A stretch of DNA of 64,000 nt from Opitutaceae bacterium (GTDB lineage Bacteria; Verrucomicrobiota; Verrucomicrobiia; Opitutales; Opitutaceae), in NCBI GenBank assembly GCA_024233285.1, contig JACKPU010000005.1:62001-126000 (forward strand), written 5' to 3'. The notes beneath the pieces were generated by a model, which saw nothing but the letters and a program-made list of their open reading frames with translations, was not told the origin of the DNA and made no database searches. Positions 32,786 to 40,272 of the stretch are shown piece by piece; the first letter of the stretch is position 1, and every line of letters starts with the position of its first letter. The translations under genes and the position numbers were made by a program.

Positions 32786-33598
32786 ATGCCGGATCTCTTT
32801 GTCATCGCTGGGCCGAATGGCGCGGGCAAGACGACCTACGCACGTCGGTTCCTGCCCGAGGAAATGCGAACGAGCGAGTTTGTGAATGCCGATCTGATTG
32901 CGGCGGGGCTGTCACCATTTGCGTCGGACCGAGTGGGGTTCGAGGCGGGGCGCATCATGTTGGGCCGGTTGCGCGAACTCATGGCGCGGCGGGCCAGCTT
33001 TTCGTTTGAAACGACTTTGTCTGGTCGTGCTTATGCTCCGCTGCTGAAGGAAATGCGTGCGGCCGGCTATAGACTGCGCATGGATTTCCTCTGGATTCCG
33101 CAATTGGACATCACGCGTCAACGCGTGCGGCAGCGCGTGGCGAAAGGCGGGCACGATATTCCGGACGCCGTGCAGCAGCGGCGGTTTCATCTCGGCGCGC
33201 GCAATCTGGCGACGCTTTATCGACCGCTGTTCGATCATTGGCGGCTTTACGACAATACTGGTCCGCAGCCTCGTTTGATCGCGGAGGAAGAAGACGGTGT
33301 GTTCACTGTGGCTGATCCCGCCAAGCTTGCCTTGGTTGAGCAATCGCCATCAGATCGCGCTGAAGAACCACTGGCCATGACGCCGGGAGAAGAGACGCGC
33401 CGGTCCATGCGCGCGATGCGCAAGGCCTATGCGGATGCCGTGCTGGAAAACCTGCGCTTCGGTCTGCCGGTGATCCAGTATCGCGATGGGCAGGTGGTCG
33501 AAGTGCCGGCGGAAGAACTGGCGCCTTATGCCCGGCGCATTCTTGCGGCGAATGGTGAACCGCTGCCTGAGGAAATCACAGCTGGGCGCACATTCTGA
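32786..33598 (+). CDS. Zeta-toxin-like kinase with fused C-terminal antitoxin-like domain
   Basis: A 270-residue protein. Residues 1-190 are a zeta/AAA-type P-loop kinase: Walker A GPNGAGKTT at 9-17, VNADLIAAGLSPF with the substrate-binding Asp, and FETTLSGRAY, as in predicted ATPases related to zeta toxins. Residues about 195-265 (RRSMRAMRKAYADAVLENLR, GLPVIQYRDGQVVEVPAEEL) resemble the small separate proteins often encoded beside such toxins, so toxin and partner appear fused in frame. The linker differs from the 31139 copy by a 27-base deletion. Zeta toxins phosphorylate UDP-sugar precursors; whether this one does is unknown. Confidence 0.78.
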   Translation: MPDLFVIAGPNGAGKTTYARRFLPEEMRTSEFVNADLIAAGLSPFASDRVGFEAGRIMLGRLRELMARRASFSFETTLSGRAYAPLLKEMRAAGYRLRMDFLWIPQLDITRQRVRQRVAKGGHDIPDAVQQRRFHLGARNLATLYRPLFDHWRLYDNTGPQPRLIAEEEDGVFTVADPAKLALVEQSPSDRAEEPLAMTPGEETRRSMRAMRKAYADAVLENLRFGLPVIQYRDGQVVEVPAEELAPYARRILAANGEPLPEEITAGRTF

Positions 33599-33638
33599 GT
33601 GACGCTTTGGTGCGTCAGCATTGGACCTTCAAGCCGAC

Positions 33639-33926
33639 TCATAAGTCATCGCCATTGATGGGATTCCCCATCCAATCTCTTGGTCCGCGCTGTTGAGCTT
33701 CTTTTTTAGCCCTAGCTTTGATTGAACTGCGAAGGCGTCGAAATGCAGTGGCCGATATGAAAGCGTTCATTGCAGCAAACAATATCGTTGGAACGATGTC
33801 GTATGTGCCGCGCAGAAATGAGGAGATAATAACTACCGTGAGTAATAAGAAAAACCCTCCGCCGATTACAAATAACACAGCATCGGTAAATTCACCCGGA
33901 GCACTATTTATCTTATTATCTTTCAC
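33639..33926 (-). CDS. Small hypothetical membrane protein
   Basis: A 95-residue protein with two hydrophobic segments (AVLFVIGGGFFLLLTVVII at about 16-34, and IVPTILFAAMNAFISATAF at about 44-62) and a basic cytoplasmic tail (RRLRSSIKARAKKEAQQR). No family is recognised. The local base composition is clearly more AT-rich than the neighbouring housekeeping genes, which fits an acquired segment. Confidence 0.5.
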   Translation of the reverse strand: MKDNKINSAPGEFTDAVLFVIGGGFFLLLTVVIISSFLRGTYDIVPTILFAAMNAFISATAFRRLRSSIKARAKKEAQQRGPRDWMGNPINGDDL

Positions 33927-34054
33927 TTGCTCTAGTATCTGAAGGATATGGTTGCTACTGCTCCAGAGTCAACGTGTGGGTAGGAGTGGGGAGTTAGCTG
34001 CGAGAGAAGATATTTGTTAGCGGGTATCTGTGGCTCTTGGATGATGTCGTAAGC

Positions 34055-34848
34055 TCAGTCCTTAGGCTTCGTCAGCGCGCGGATCGAATCGATGACAAAA
34101 CTGTAATCGATCCATAGCTCCACATCGGTTTCAGAACATGCGCGCATCTTCACGCGTTGGTTGAGACCGGTGGCGCGAATCTCGAACTCCGGCCCCAAAC
34201 CTTCCTTTACGAATTCAAGGTCGGCGAAAATCTTGGCCAGAATTTCGCGACGATAGGACGAAGAGTTTTTGATGTAGAGGCCGATGTATCCGTCGGCGAG
34301 GCGGGTGTTGCCGGAGAGTTTGACGGCATCCAGCAAGTCACGGACCTGCTTGGCCCGGTCGGCCAAGCTAACAGTCGGAGAAATGTCGGCGAAGATGACG
34401 ATATTGGCGTGAGAGGTGGGGTTGGATTTTGAGAAAGATAGAAATTTTCTATCGCCGCTTGCGAATCGCACCTCGCGTTGCTCCATCCTGAGGCCAGCGG
34501 TCTTTTGCACGGCGGCTTTGATGTCCTGCACCGCAGAGTTGAGCTCCTGATTGCGTCGATCCTGTTTGTCGGCGTTGTTGGACACGACAAATTGAATGGC
34601 CAAAGCGTCGGCCGGTTTTACCACGGTGATTGGAACTGTGGGGATGAAGTTGGAAGACTGTGCATCAGCCACTGGAGTAGCTACTTTCGATCCAATCCGA
34701 CTGGCCGTGTTGAGATAGCCGTAGTCATGTTCTGATGTTACTTCAAACGGAGTGATCAGGACTATTTCTTCCTCATCAGCGCTGGATTGCGCGTAAACCA
34801 ACGGGACGGTTAGAACGAGAGCGGCAATAAGGGTAAGGATTTTTTCAT
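34055..34848 (-). CDS. Secreted SIMPL-like protein with frameshifted signal peptide
   Basis: The open frame covers the mature protein but has only a poor TTG start at 34801. Reading further upstream in the same frame gives LTLIAALVLTVPLVYAQ, a perfect signal peptide core. An ATG at 34846-34848 is out of frame by one base because of an A6 run (34840-34845); seven As would give M-K-K-I-L-T-L-I. The mature part starts with EIVLITPFEVTSEHDYGY, a motif seen at the start of verrucomicrobial TonB receptors. It then resembles SIMPL (DUF541) proteins (NQELNSAVQDIKAAVQKTAG). Function unknown, probably periplasmic. Confidence 0.6.
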
Positions 34849-34881
34849 GGGACAGAAGGTGCTTCTAGAGATATTTTAAAG

Positions 34882-35958
34882 TCAGTGCTCCCCGGCCAAA
34901 TCGCCCGGTTTGAGGAGCGGAGCGAAGAGAGCTTTGTTGGACGACTTCATGTAGGCTTCCTTGGCCTCGATGGTACCGTCTTTGACACGATCCATCAGAC
35001 TGTTGTCCATGGTGATCATGCCGTCTGCCTTGCCGCTCTCGATGATCGAGCGGATGTTGGCGATCTGGCCGCTGCGGATCGTGTTGGGCAGCGCTTCGTG
35101 GGTGAGGAGGATTTCGTGCACGGCGCAGCGGCCCTTGGGCACGCGTTTGCAAAGGAGCTGCGCGACGACGCCGGATAGACAGCCGGCGAGCATGATGCGC
35201 ACCTGGTTCTGTTCGTCGGCCGGGAAGGTGTTGATGATGCGGTCGACGGTCTTCGGCGCGTTGTTGGTGTGGAGCGTGCCGAAGACGAGCATGCCCATCG
35301 AGGCGCAACCGAGCGCGAGCTTGATGGTCTCGAGCTCGCGCATTTCGCCGAGTAGCAGGATGTCGGGATCGTGGCGCATCGCGCCTTTGAGCGCGGCGGC
35401 GAAGGAGCCAGTGTGCTCGCCGACCTCGCGGTGCACGATCACGGATTTTTTCACCGGGTGCACAAACTCGATCGGGTCCTCGATGGTGATGATGTGTTTG
35501 CAGAGGTTCGAATTGATGTAGTCGATCATCGCCGCGAGCGTGGTCGACTTGCCCGAGCCGGTGGGACCGGTGACGACAACGAGTCCTTGGTCGAGGTGGC
35601 AGAGTTTTTTCAGCGCCTCGGGCAGCTTGAGATCTTCGAACGATAGGATCTTGGCGGGAATCTGGCGGAAGACCGCGGCCTGGCCCCAGTGATTGTAAAG
35701 GTAGTTGCCGCGGAAACGGGCGAGCCCTTCGACTTCGTGCGCGAGGTCGAGGTCCTTGCGTTCCAGAAACTCCTCCCACCGCGCGGGCGGACAGATTTCC
35801 TTGAGCAGGGTTTCCATGCGAGCGGCGTCGAGCGGCGTATCCTCCAGCGGCACGAGCGAGCCGGAATTGCGAATCTTGGGCGGCAGACCGACGGTGAGGT
35901 GCAGGTCGGAACCACCGGCCTCAATCATCTTGCGCAGGAGGGAATCGATGGCGGGCAT
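34882..35958 (-). CDS. pilT: Type IV pilus retraction ATPase PilT
   Basis: A 358-residue cytosolic hexameric ATPase of the GspE/PilT family. The N-terminal PAS-like domain includes GGSDLHLTVGLPP. Walker A is GPTGSGKSTT, the Asp box is ITIEDPIEFVH, Walker B is DPDILLLGEMRELETI, and the His box is FGTLHTNNAPKTVDRI. The C-terminal AIRNLIRE-type retraction motif is not obvious (here QIANIRSIIESG). The ATG at 35958 starts MPAIDSLLRKMIEAG, the canonical N-terminus. A second paralogue lies just upstream on the same strand; pilus structural genes are not nearby. Confidence 0.93.
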   Translation of the reverse strand: MPAIDSLLRKMIEAGGSDLHLTVGLPPKIRNSGSLVPLEDTPLDAARMETLLKEICPPARWEEFLERKDLDLAHEVEGLARFRGNYLYNHWGQAAVFRQIPAKILSFEDLKLPEALKKLCHLDQGLVVVTGPTGSGKSTTLAAMIDYINSNLCKHIITIEDPIEFVHPVKKSVIVHREVGEHTGSFAAALKGAMRHDPDILLLGEMRELETIKLALGCASMGMLVFGTLHTNNAPKTVDRIINTFPADEQNQVRIMLAGCLSGVVAQLLCKRVPKGRCAVHEILLTHEALPNTIRSGQIANIRSIIESGKADGMITMDNSLMDRVKDGTIEAKEAYMKSSNKALFAPLLKPGDLAGEH

Positions 35959-36002
35959 GGGCGGAAGGAAGAAGGAAGAGTTAGGAAGGAAGAAGCGGAG
36001 GT

Positions 36003-36113
36003 TGGCCGCAAAGAGGCGCAAAGATTGCGTTATCTCCGGAGTAGCTTTGCCGTGCGCCTATAGGCGCCTTGATGCATGCAAGTGCGTGGTGAATTTTGTG
36101 ACTTTTTGCGGCC
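36003..36113. repeat. Inverted repeat with internal palindrome between the two pilus ATPase genes
   Basis: TGGCCGCAAA (36003-36012) and TTTGCGGCCA (36104-36113) are exact inverses that bracket the gap, and GCGCCTATAGGCGC (36054-36067) is a perfect 14-bp palindrome between them. A purine-rich GGAAGGAAGAAGGAAGAG tract flanks the pilT side (about 35961-35998). The outer arms belong to the GCAAAGAGGCGCAAAG variant of the dispersed repeats. Confidence 0.5.
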
Positions 36114-36120
36114 ATGAAAC

Positions 36121-37518
36121 TCAGGTCACTTTCGCGCGGAGGACGCGATTGACGATGTTGGCGAGGGCGGTTTCGGCGGAGATCTGTCCGTCGCGCCAGA
36201 GGCCGAAGGCAACGTTGTCCATGAGGCACATGCCTTCCTTGACGCCGGTTTCCATGGCGTTGCGCAGGCCGGTGGACTTGCCCTCCTTGATCATGTTGGC
36301 GATCGCGGTGTTGTTGATGAGAATTTCGCAGGCGAGGGTGACGCCGCCGCCAGCCGCGGGGAGGAGGCGTTGACAAACAATGCCGCGGAGACTCTCGGCC
36401 ACGCTGGCGCGAATCTGGGTTTGCTGGGCGGGAGGGAAGACATCGAGCAGGCGGTTGAGCGTCGTGGCGGCATCGCTCGTGTGCATGGTGCCGATCACGA
36501 GGTGGCCGGTTTCCGAGGCGCTGATCGCCATCTCAATCGTTTCGAGGTCACGGAGTTCGCCGATGACGATGATGTCGGGGTCCTCGCGCAGGGCGCCCTT
36601 GAGGGCGGAGGCGAATGATTTGGTGTGCGGGCCGACTTCGCGCTGCGTGACGTTGCAGCCCTTGGGCGGATGCACGACTTCAATCGGGTCTTCGACGGTG
36701 ATGATGTGATCCTCGCGGCTCTGGTTGAGGTAATCGACCATGGAGGCGAGGGTCGTGGTCTTGCCCGAGCCGACCGGACCGGTGACCAGGATCAGCCCGT
36801 TGTGAAACGAGAGCATCTTTTCCAACGTCGGCAGGTGCGATTCGAAGCCGAGGTCGGCCAGGCTGCGCATTTTTTCGGGAATCATGCGGTAGGCACCGGC
36901 CGCGCCTTCCTTGTGGAACATCAGGTTCACGCGGTAGCGATCGCTGCCGCTGAGCGCCAAGGCGAAGTCGTAGTCCTTGCGTTCGAGATAGGTTTTGCGC
37001 TGCCCCTCTTCGAGCAGTGCGGTGTTGAGCCGCAGCGATTCGTCGGCGGTGAGCGAGTGCTCGTGGATGAACTCGAAGCTGCGATCCTTGCGAATGAAGG
37101 GACGCGCGCCGGTGGAAAAATGCAGATCGCTCGCGCCGCTGCGCGCGGTGGCCTTGAGCAAGCTGCGCACGGCCTCGGCCAGAGCGCTGTCGTCCAAATC
37201 GGCGATGCCCGCGAACGGGAAATCGAGACTGACGCTGGACTCGGTGGGCGATGACTCGGCCAGCGAGGGTGAGTCGTCGTCGTCATCGGCAAACGGATCG
37301 TCCGCTGGCGCGCCGTTGGCGCCTTTGCTCATCGCGAGGCCGGCGACTTTTTCGAGCGTTTCCAAGTCCTCGACGATCGCGTCATCGATCAGCTTCTGGG
37401 CGAAGTCCATCAGCTCGGCGCTTTCGCCGAGGGCGGCGCGGACGCTTTGCGCCTGGGCGCGGGTGAAGAGGTTTTGGTCGAGGCCCAGACGGACGAGCCA
37501 GAGAATCTCGTTATTCAT
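36121..37518 (-). CDS. PilT/PilU-like ATPase with extra N-terminal domain
   Basis: A 465-residue paralogue of PilT. The C-terminal 340 residues contain ASDLHFSTGARPF, Walker A GPVGSGKTT, ITVEDPIEVVH, the Walker B region DPDIIVIGELRDLETI and IGTMHTSDAATTLNRLLD. The extra 120 N-terminal residues form a helical domain (LDQNLFTRAQAQSVRAALG) followed by an acidic linker (DDPFADDDDDSP). It probably works with PilT in pilus retraction, as PilU does. The ATG at 37518 is preferred because MNNEILWLVRLGL is a clean start and the longer frame crosses non-coding DNA. Confidence 0.88.
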   Translation of the reverse strand: MNNEILWLVRLGLDQNLFTRAQAQSVRAALGESAELMDFAQKLIDDAIVEDLETLEKVAGLAMSKGANGAPADDPFADDDDDSPSLAESSPTESSVSLDFPFAGIADLDDSALAEAVRSLLKATARSGASDLHFSTGARPFIRKDRSFEFIHEHSLTADESLRLNTALLEEGQRKTYLERKDYDFALALSGSDRYRVNLMFHKEGAAGAYRMIPEKMRSLADLGFESHLPTLEKMLSFHNGLILVTGPVGSGKTTTLASMVDYLNQSREDHIITVEDPIEVVHPPKGCNVTQREVGPHTKSFASALKGALREDPDIIVIGELRDLETIEMAISASETGHLVIGTMHTSDAATTLNRLLDVFPPAQQTQIRASVAESLRGIVCQRLLPAAGGGVTLACEILINNTAIANMIKEGKSTGLRNAMETGVKEGMCLMDNVAFGLWRDGQISAETALANIVNRVLRAKVT

Positions 37519-37724
37519 GTTGGGATGAATCAGGGGGTGTCGCGCGCAAAGCGACCGTGTTAAAACGCATGGTGACGCCGGGGTCGAGCCGGAAGCGGGA
37601 GAGCAAAAAATGCGCACCAAATCCTGCGCATGGAAAACCAAGTTGTGATGAGCGGGCCGCCGGCCGCCGCGGTATGATGGTCGCACCGTCACGGGCACGG
37701 GTTGCCGGTGACGCCGTATGACCC

Positions 37725-38357
37725 ATGAAAAAGCCAATCATCCTCAAGTCCGCGGTGTTGATCCTCGGGATTCTCACGGCCGCAGCGGCCTCCGCCGCTT
37801 CGCCCTGGTCGGTGCGCCTGCGCGCGACCTACCTGCAGACGGCGGACAAATCCGATGCGTTCAGCGCGCTGAACATTAATTTCGCCTCCGATGCGATCGC
37901 GGTGAATGACAAGCTCATTCCCGAGATCGACGTGGCCTATGCCTTTACCGACACATGGTCGGCGGAGCTCGTCCTCACCATACCGCAGACGCACGACGTT
38001 TCGCTCAAGGGCGTGGGCGGCCTCGGGTCGTTCAAGCACCTGCCGCCGACCTTGCTGCTGCAGTATCGCGCGAATCCCGGCGGAAACGTGCGACCCTATG
38101 TCGGCGCGGGTCTCAACTACACGCTGATCTTTGATGACAACCTCTCGGTCGCGGGTGTGCCGCTCGGTCTGGACAGCTCGAGCGTCGGGCTCGCGTTGCA
38201 AGGCGGCTTCGACGTGAAGCTCAACGATCGCTGGGCGTTCAACGTGGATGTGAAGTATGCGAAGCTGGCGAGCGGCGTTTACGCCGGTGCGGCCAAACTG
38301 ACCGAGGCGCGGCTCGACCCCGTGCTCTACGCGCTCGGTCTGCGATATGAATTCTGA
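37725..38357 (+). CDS. OmpW-family outer membrane beta-barrel protein
   Basis: A 210-residue exported protein: signal peptide 1-25 (ILGILTAAAASAAS), then alternating amphipathic strands. These include PWSVRLRATYLQ, a central PTLLLQYRANPGGNVRPYVG and a C-terminal YALGLRYEF ending in Phe, as outer-membrane barrels do. OmpW forms an eight-stranded barrel with a hydrophobic channel for small molecules. It is divergent from the pilus ATPase gene and followed by a hairpin before ettA. Confidence 0.9.
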   Translation: MKKPIILKSAVLILGILTAAAASAASPWSVRLRATYLQTADKSDAFSALNINFASDAIAVNDKLIPEIDVAYAFTDTWSAELVLTIPQTHDVSLKGVGGLGSFKHLPPTLLLQYRANPGGNVRPYVGAGLNYTLIFDDNLSVAGVPLGLDSSSVGLALQGGFDVKLNDRWAFNVDVKYAKLASGVYAGAAKLTEARLDPVLYALGLRYEF

Positions 38358-38406
38358 CCCGGACAAACCCAGGGCCAGACAGAGAAAAGGGGCATGTTGA
38401 GAACCG

Positions 38407-38433
38407 GACGCCGGTCCCACAGGGGCCGGCGTC
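38407..38433 (+). terminator. Hairpin downstream of the ompW-like gene
   Basis: GACGCCGG (38407-38414) pairs with CCGGCGTC (38426-38433), followed by TTGGT. The stem is strong but the U-tract is weak. It sits between the porin stop and the ettA start, so partial termination is plausible. Confidence 0.45.
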
Positions 38434-38489
38434 TTGGTCTGGGCCCGTCTGCGCTTGCGGGCGCCGGGCCGGGCGATTTGTTGGGAGCC

Positions 38490-40178
38490 ATGGCCCAATC
38501 CGGCGACGCACCAAAAATCATTTTCTCGATGCTCGGCGTCTCGAAAAAAATCGAGCGCAAGGAGATCCTCCGCGATATCTCGCTCTCGTTTTTCTACGGC
38601 GCGAAGATCGGAGTGCTCGGTCTCAACGGCTCCGGCAAATCGTCGCTGATGCGCATTCTCGCCGGGCGCGACACCGAGATCGACGGGCGCGTGCACTTTG
38701 AGCCGGGTTACAGCGTCGGCCTGCTGGAACAGGAACCGCAGCTCACGGCCGGCGCGACCGTCAAGGCCTGCGTCGAGGAAGGGGTGAAGCGCCTCACCGA
38801 TTTGACCGCGGCGTATGATGCGAGCTGGGACGAGCTGGCCGAGGCGGAGGACGACGCGGCGCGCGATGCGATTGCGGACAAGCAGGCCAAGTTGCAGGAG
38901 GAGATTGACCGGCTCGGTGCGTGGGACACCGCGCCGATCGTTGAACAGGCGATGGACGCGCTGCGCTGTCCGCCGGCCGATGCGATCGTGGACAACCTTT
39001 CCGGGGGTGAGCGGCGTCGCGTGGCACTCGCGCGGCTGCTGCTGCAGAAACCCGCGATCCTGCTGCTCGACGAACCGACGAACCACCTCGATGCGGACAG
39101 CGTGCATTGGTTGGAGCAGCATCTCGCGCGTTACGAAGGCACCGTCATCGCGGTGACGCACGATCGCTACTTTTTGGACAACGTCGCCGGGTGGATTCTC
39201 GAACTCGACCGCGGTCACGGGATTCCGTGGAAGGGCAACTATTCGGAATGGTTGGAGCAAAAGCAGAGGCGCCTCGCGATCGAACAGCGCACAGAGGATC
39301 GCCGCCAGAAGGCGATGGCGCGCGAACTCGAATGGATTCGTTCAGGGGCGAAAGCGCGGCAGGCCAAAGGTCAGGCCCGCATCAATGCCTACGAGCAGAT
39401 GCTCAAGCAGGACGTCGCTGAACAGGAAAAGAAATTTGAAATCATCATCCCGCCCGGTCCGCGGCTCGGCAATCTGGTGGTCGAGGCCAAGGGCGTGGCG
39501 AAGGCTTACGGCGACAAGCTGCTGTTTGAGAATCTCGATTTCGCCCTGCCGCCCGGCGGCATCGTCGGCGTGATCGGGCCGAATGGCGCGGGCAAGACGA
39601 CGCTGTTCAAGCTCATTACGGCGATGGAGCAGCCCGATGCCGGCACGTTCAAGGTCGGCGATACGGTGAAGTTCGCCTACGTCGAGCAGTCGCGCGATTC
39701 ACTCGAGGATAACAAGACGATCTGGGAAGTGATCAGCGGGGGACAGGAAATGATGCAGCTGGGTGCACGCACCGTGAACAGCCGGGCGTATTGCGCGCAG
39801 TTCGGCTTTGTCGGCGCGGACCAGCAGAAGAAGGTCGGCGTGCTCTCCGGCGGTGAACGCAATCGGGTGCTGTTGGCGCGCGTGCTGAAGAGCGGCGCGA
39901 ATCTCATCCTGCTCGACGAACCGACCAACGATCTCGACGTGAACTCGATCCGCGCGCTGGAGGAAGGTTTGGAGAACTTCGCGGGTTGCGCGGTGATCAT
40001 CTCGCACGACCGCTGGTTTCTCGACCGCGTGGCCACGCACATCATGGCTTTCGAGGGCGACAGTCATGTGCACGTGTTCAACGGCAACTATACGAGCTAC
40101 CTGGAGGACTTCCGTCGGCGCAAAGGCAAGGACGCCGAGCAGCCGCACCGGATCAAATACCGCCAGTTCTCGCGGTGA
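38490..40178 (+). CDS. ettA: ABC-F translational throttle ATPase EttA
   Basis: A 562-residue cytosolic protein with two ABC ATPase domains. Domain 1 has Walker A LNGSGKSS, signature LSGGERRRVALARL and ILLLDEPTNHLDADS. An arm and a basic linker follow (MARELEWIRSGAKARQAKGQ). Domain 2 has GPNGAGKTT, LSGGERNRVLLARV and LILLDEPTNDLDVNS. EttA binds the ribosomal E site and gates entry into elongation according to energy state. The ATG at 38490 is chosen because the family starts M.../IIFSMLGVSK there; the longer frame crosses the terminator hairpin. Confidence 0.93.
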   Translation: MAQSGDAPKIIFSMLGVSKKIERKEILRDISLSFFYGAKIGVLGLNGSGKSSLMRILAGRDTEIDGRVHFEPGYSVGLLEQEPQLTAGATVKACVEEGVKRLTDLTAAYDASWDELAEAEDDAARDAIADKQAKLQEEIDRLGAWDTAPIVEQAMDALRCPPADAIVDNLSGGERRRVALARLLLQKPAILLLDEPTNHLDADSVHWLEQHLARYEGTVIAVTHDRYFLDNVAGWILELDRGHGIPWKGNYSEWLEQKQRRLAIEQRTEDRRQKAMARELEWIRSGAKARQAKGQARINAYEQMLKQDVAEQEKKFEIIIPPGPRLGNLVVEAKGVAKAYGDKLLFENLDFALPPGGIVGVIGPNGAGKTTLFKLITAMEQPDAGTFKVGDTVKFAYVEQSRDSLEDNKTIWEVISGGQEMMQLGARTVNSRAYCAQFGFVGADQQKKVGVLSGGERNRVLLARVLKSGANLILLDEPTNDLDVNSIRALEEGLENFAGCAVIISHDRWFLDRVATHIMAFEGDSHVHVFNGNYTSYLEDFRRRKGKDAEQPHRIKYRQFSR

Positions 40179-40198
40179 GGTGGGGCGGCGTTTTGTCT

Positions 40199-40266
40199 TA
40201 ACGCAGAGATCGCAGAGGTCTCAGAGAACGGAGTCAATCTCTGTGCCCTCCGTGGCCTCTGTGTTT
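40199..40266. repeat. Dispersed CGCAGAG-type repeat
   Basis: TAACGCAGAGATCGCAGAGG leads into an opposed arm, CTCTGTGCCCTCCGTGGCCT. It is a variant of the CACGGATG family with CGCAGAG units. It fills the gap between the convergent ettA and GH78 genes. Confidence 0.7.
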
Positions 40267-40272
40267 AAACAA

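Noticed and set aside
37673..37678. TATGAT as a -10 element for the OmpW-like gene
   Set aside because: No acceptable -35 hexamer at 16-18 bp; the surrounding DNA is extremely GC-rich, so the match is probably chance.
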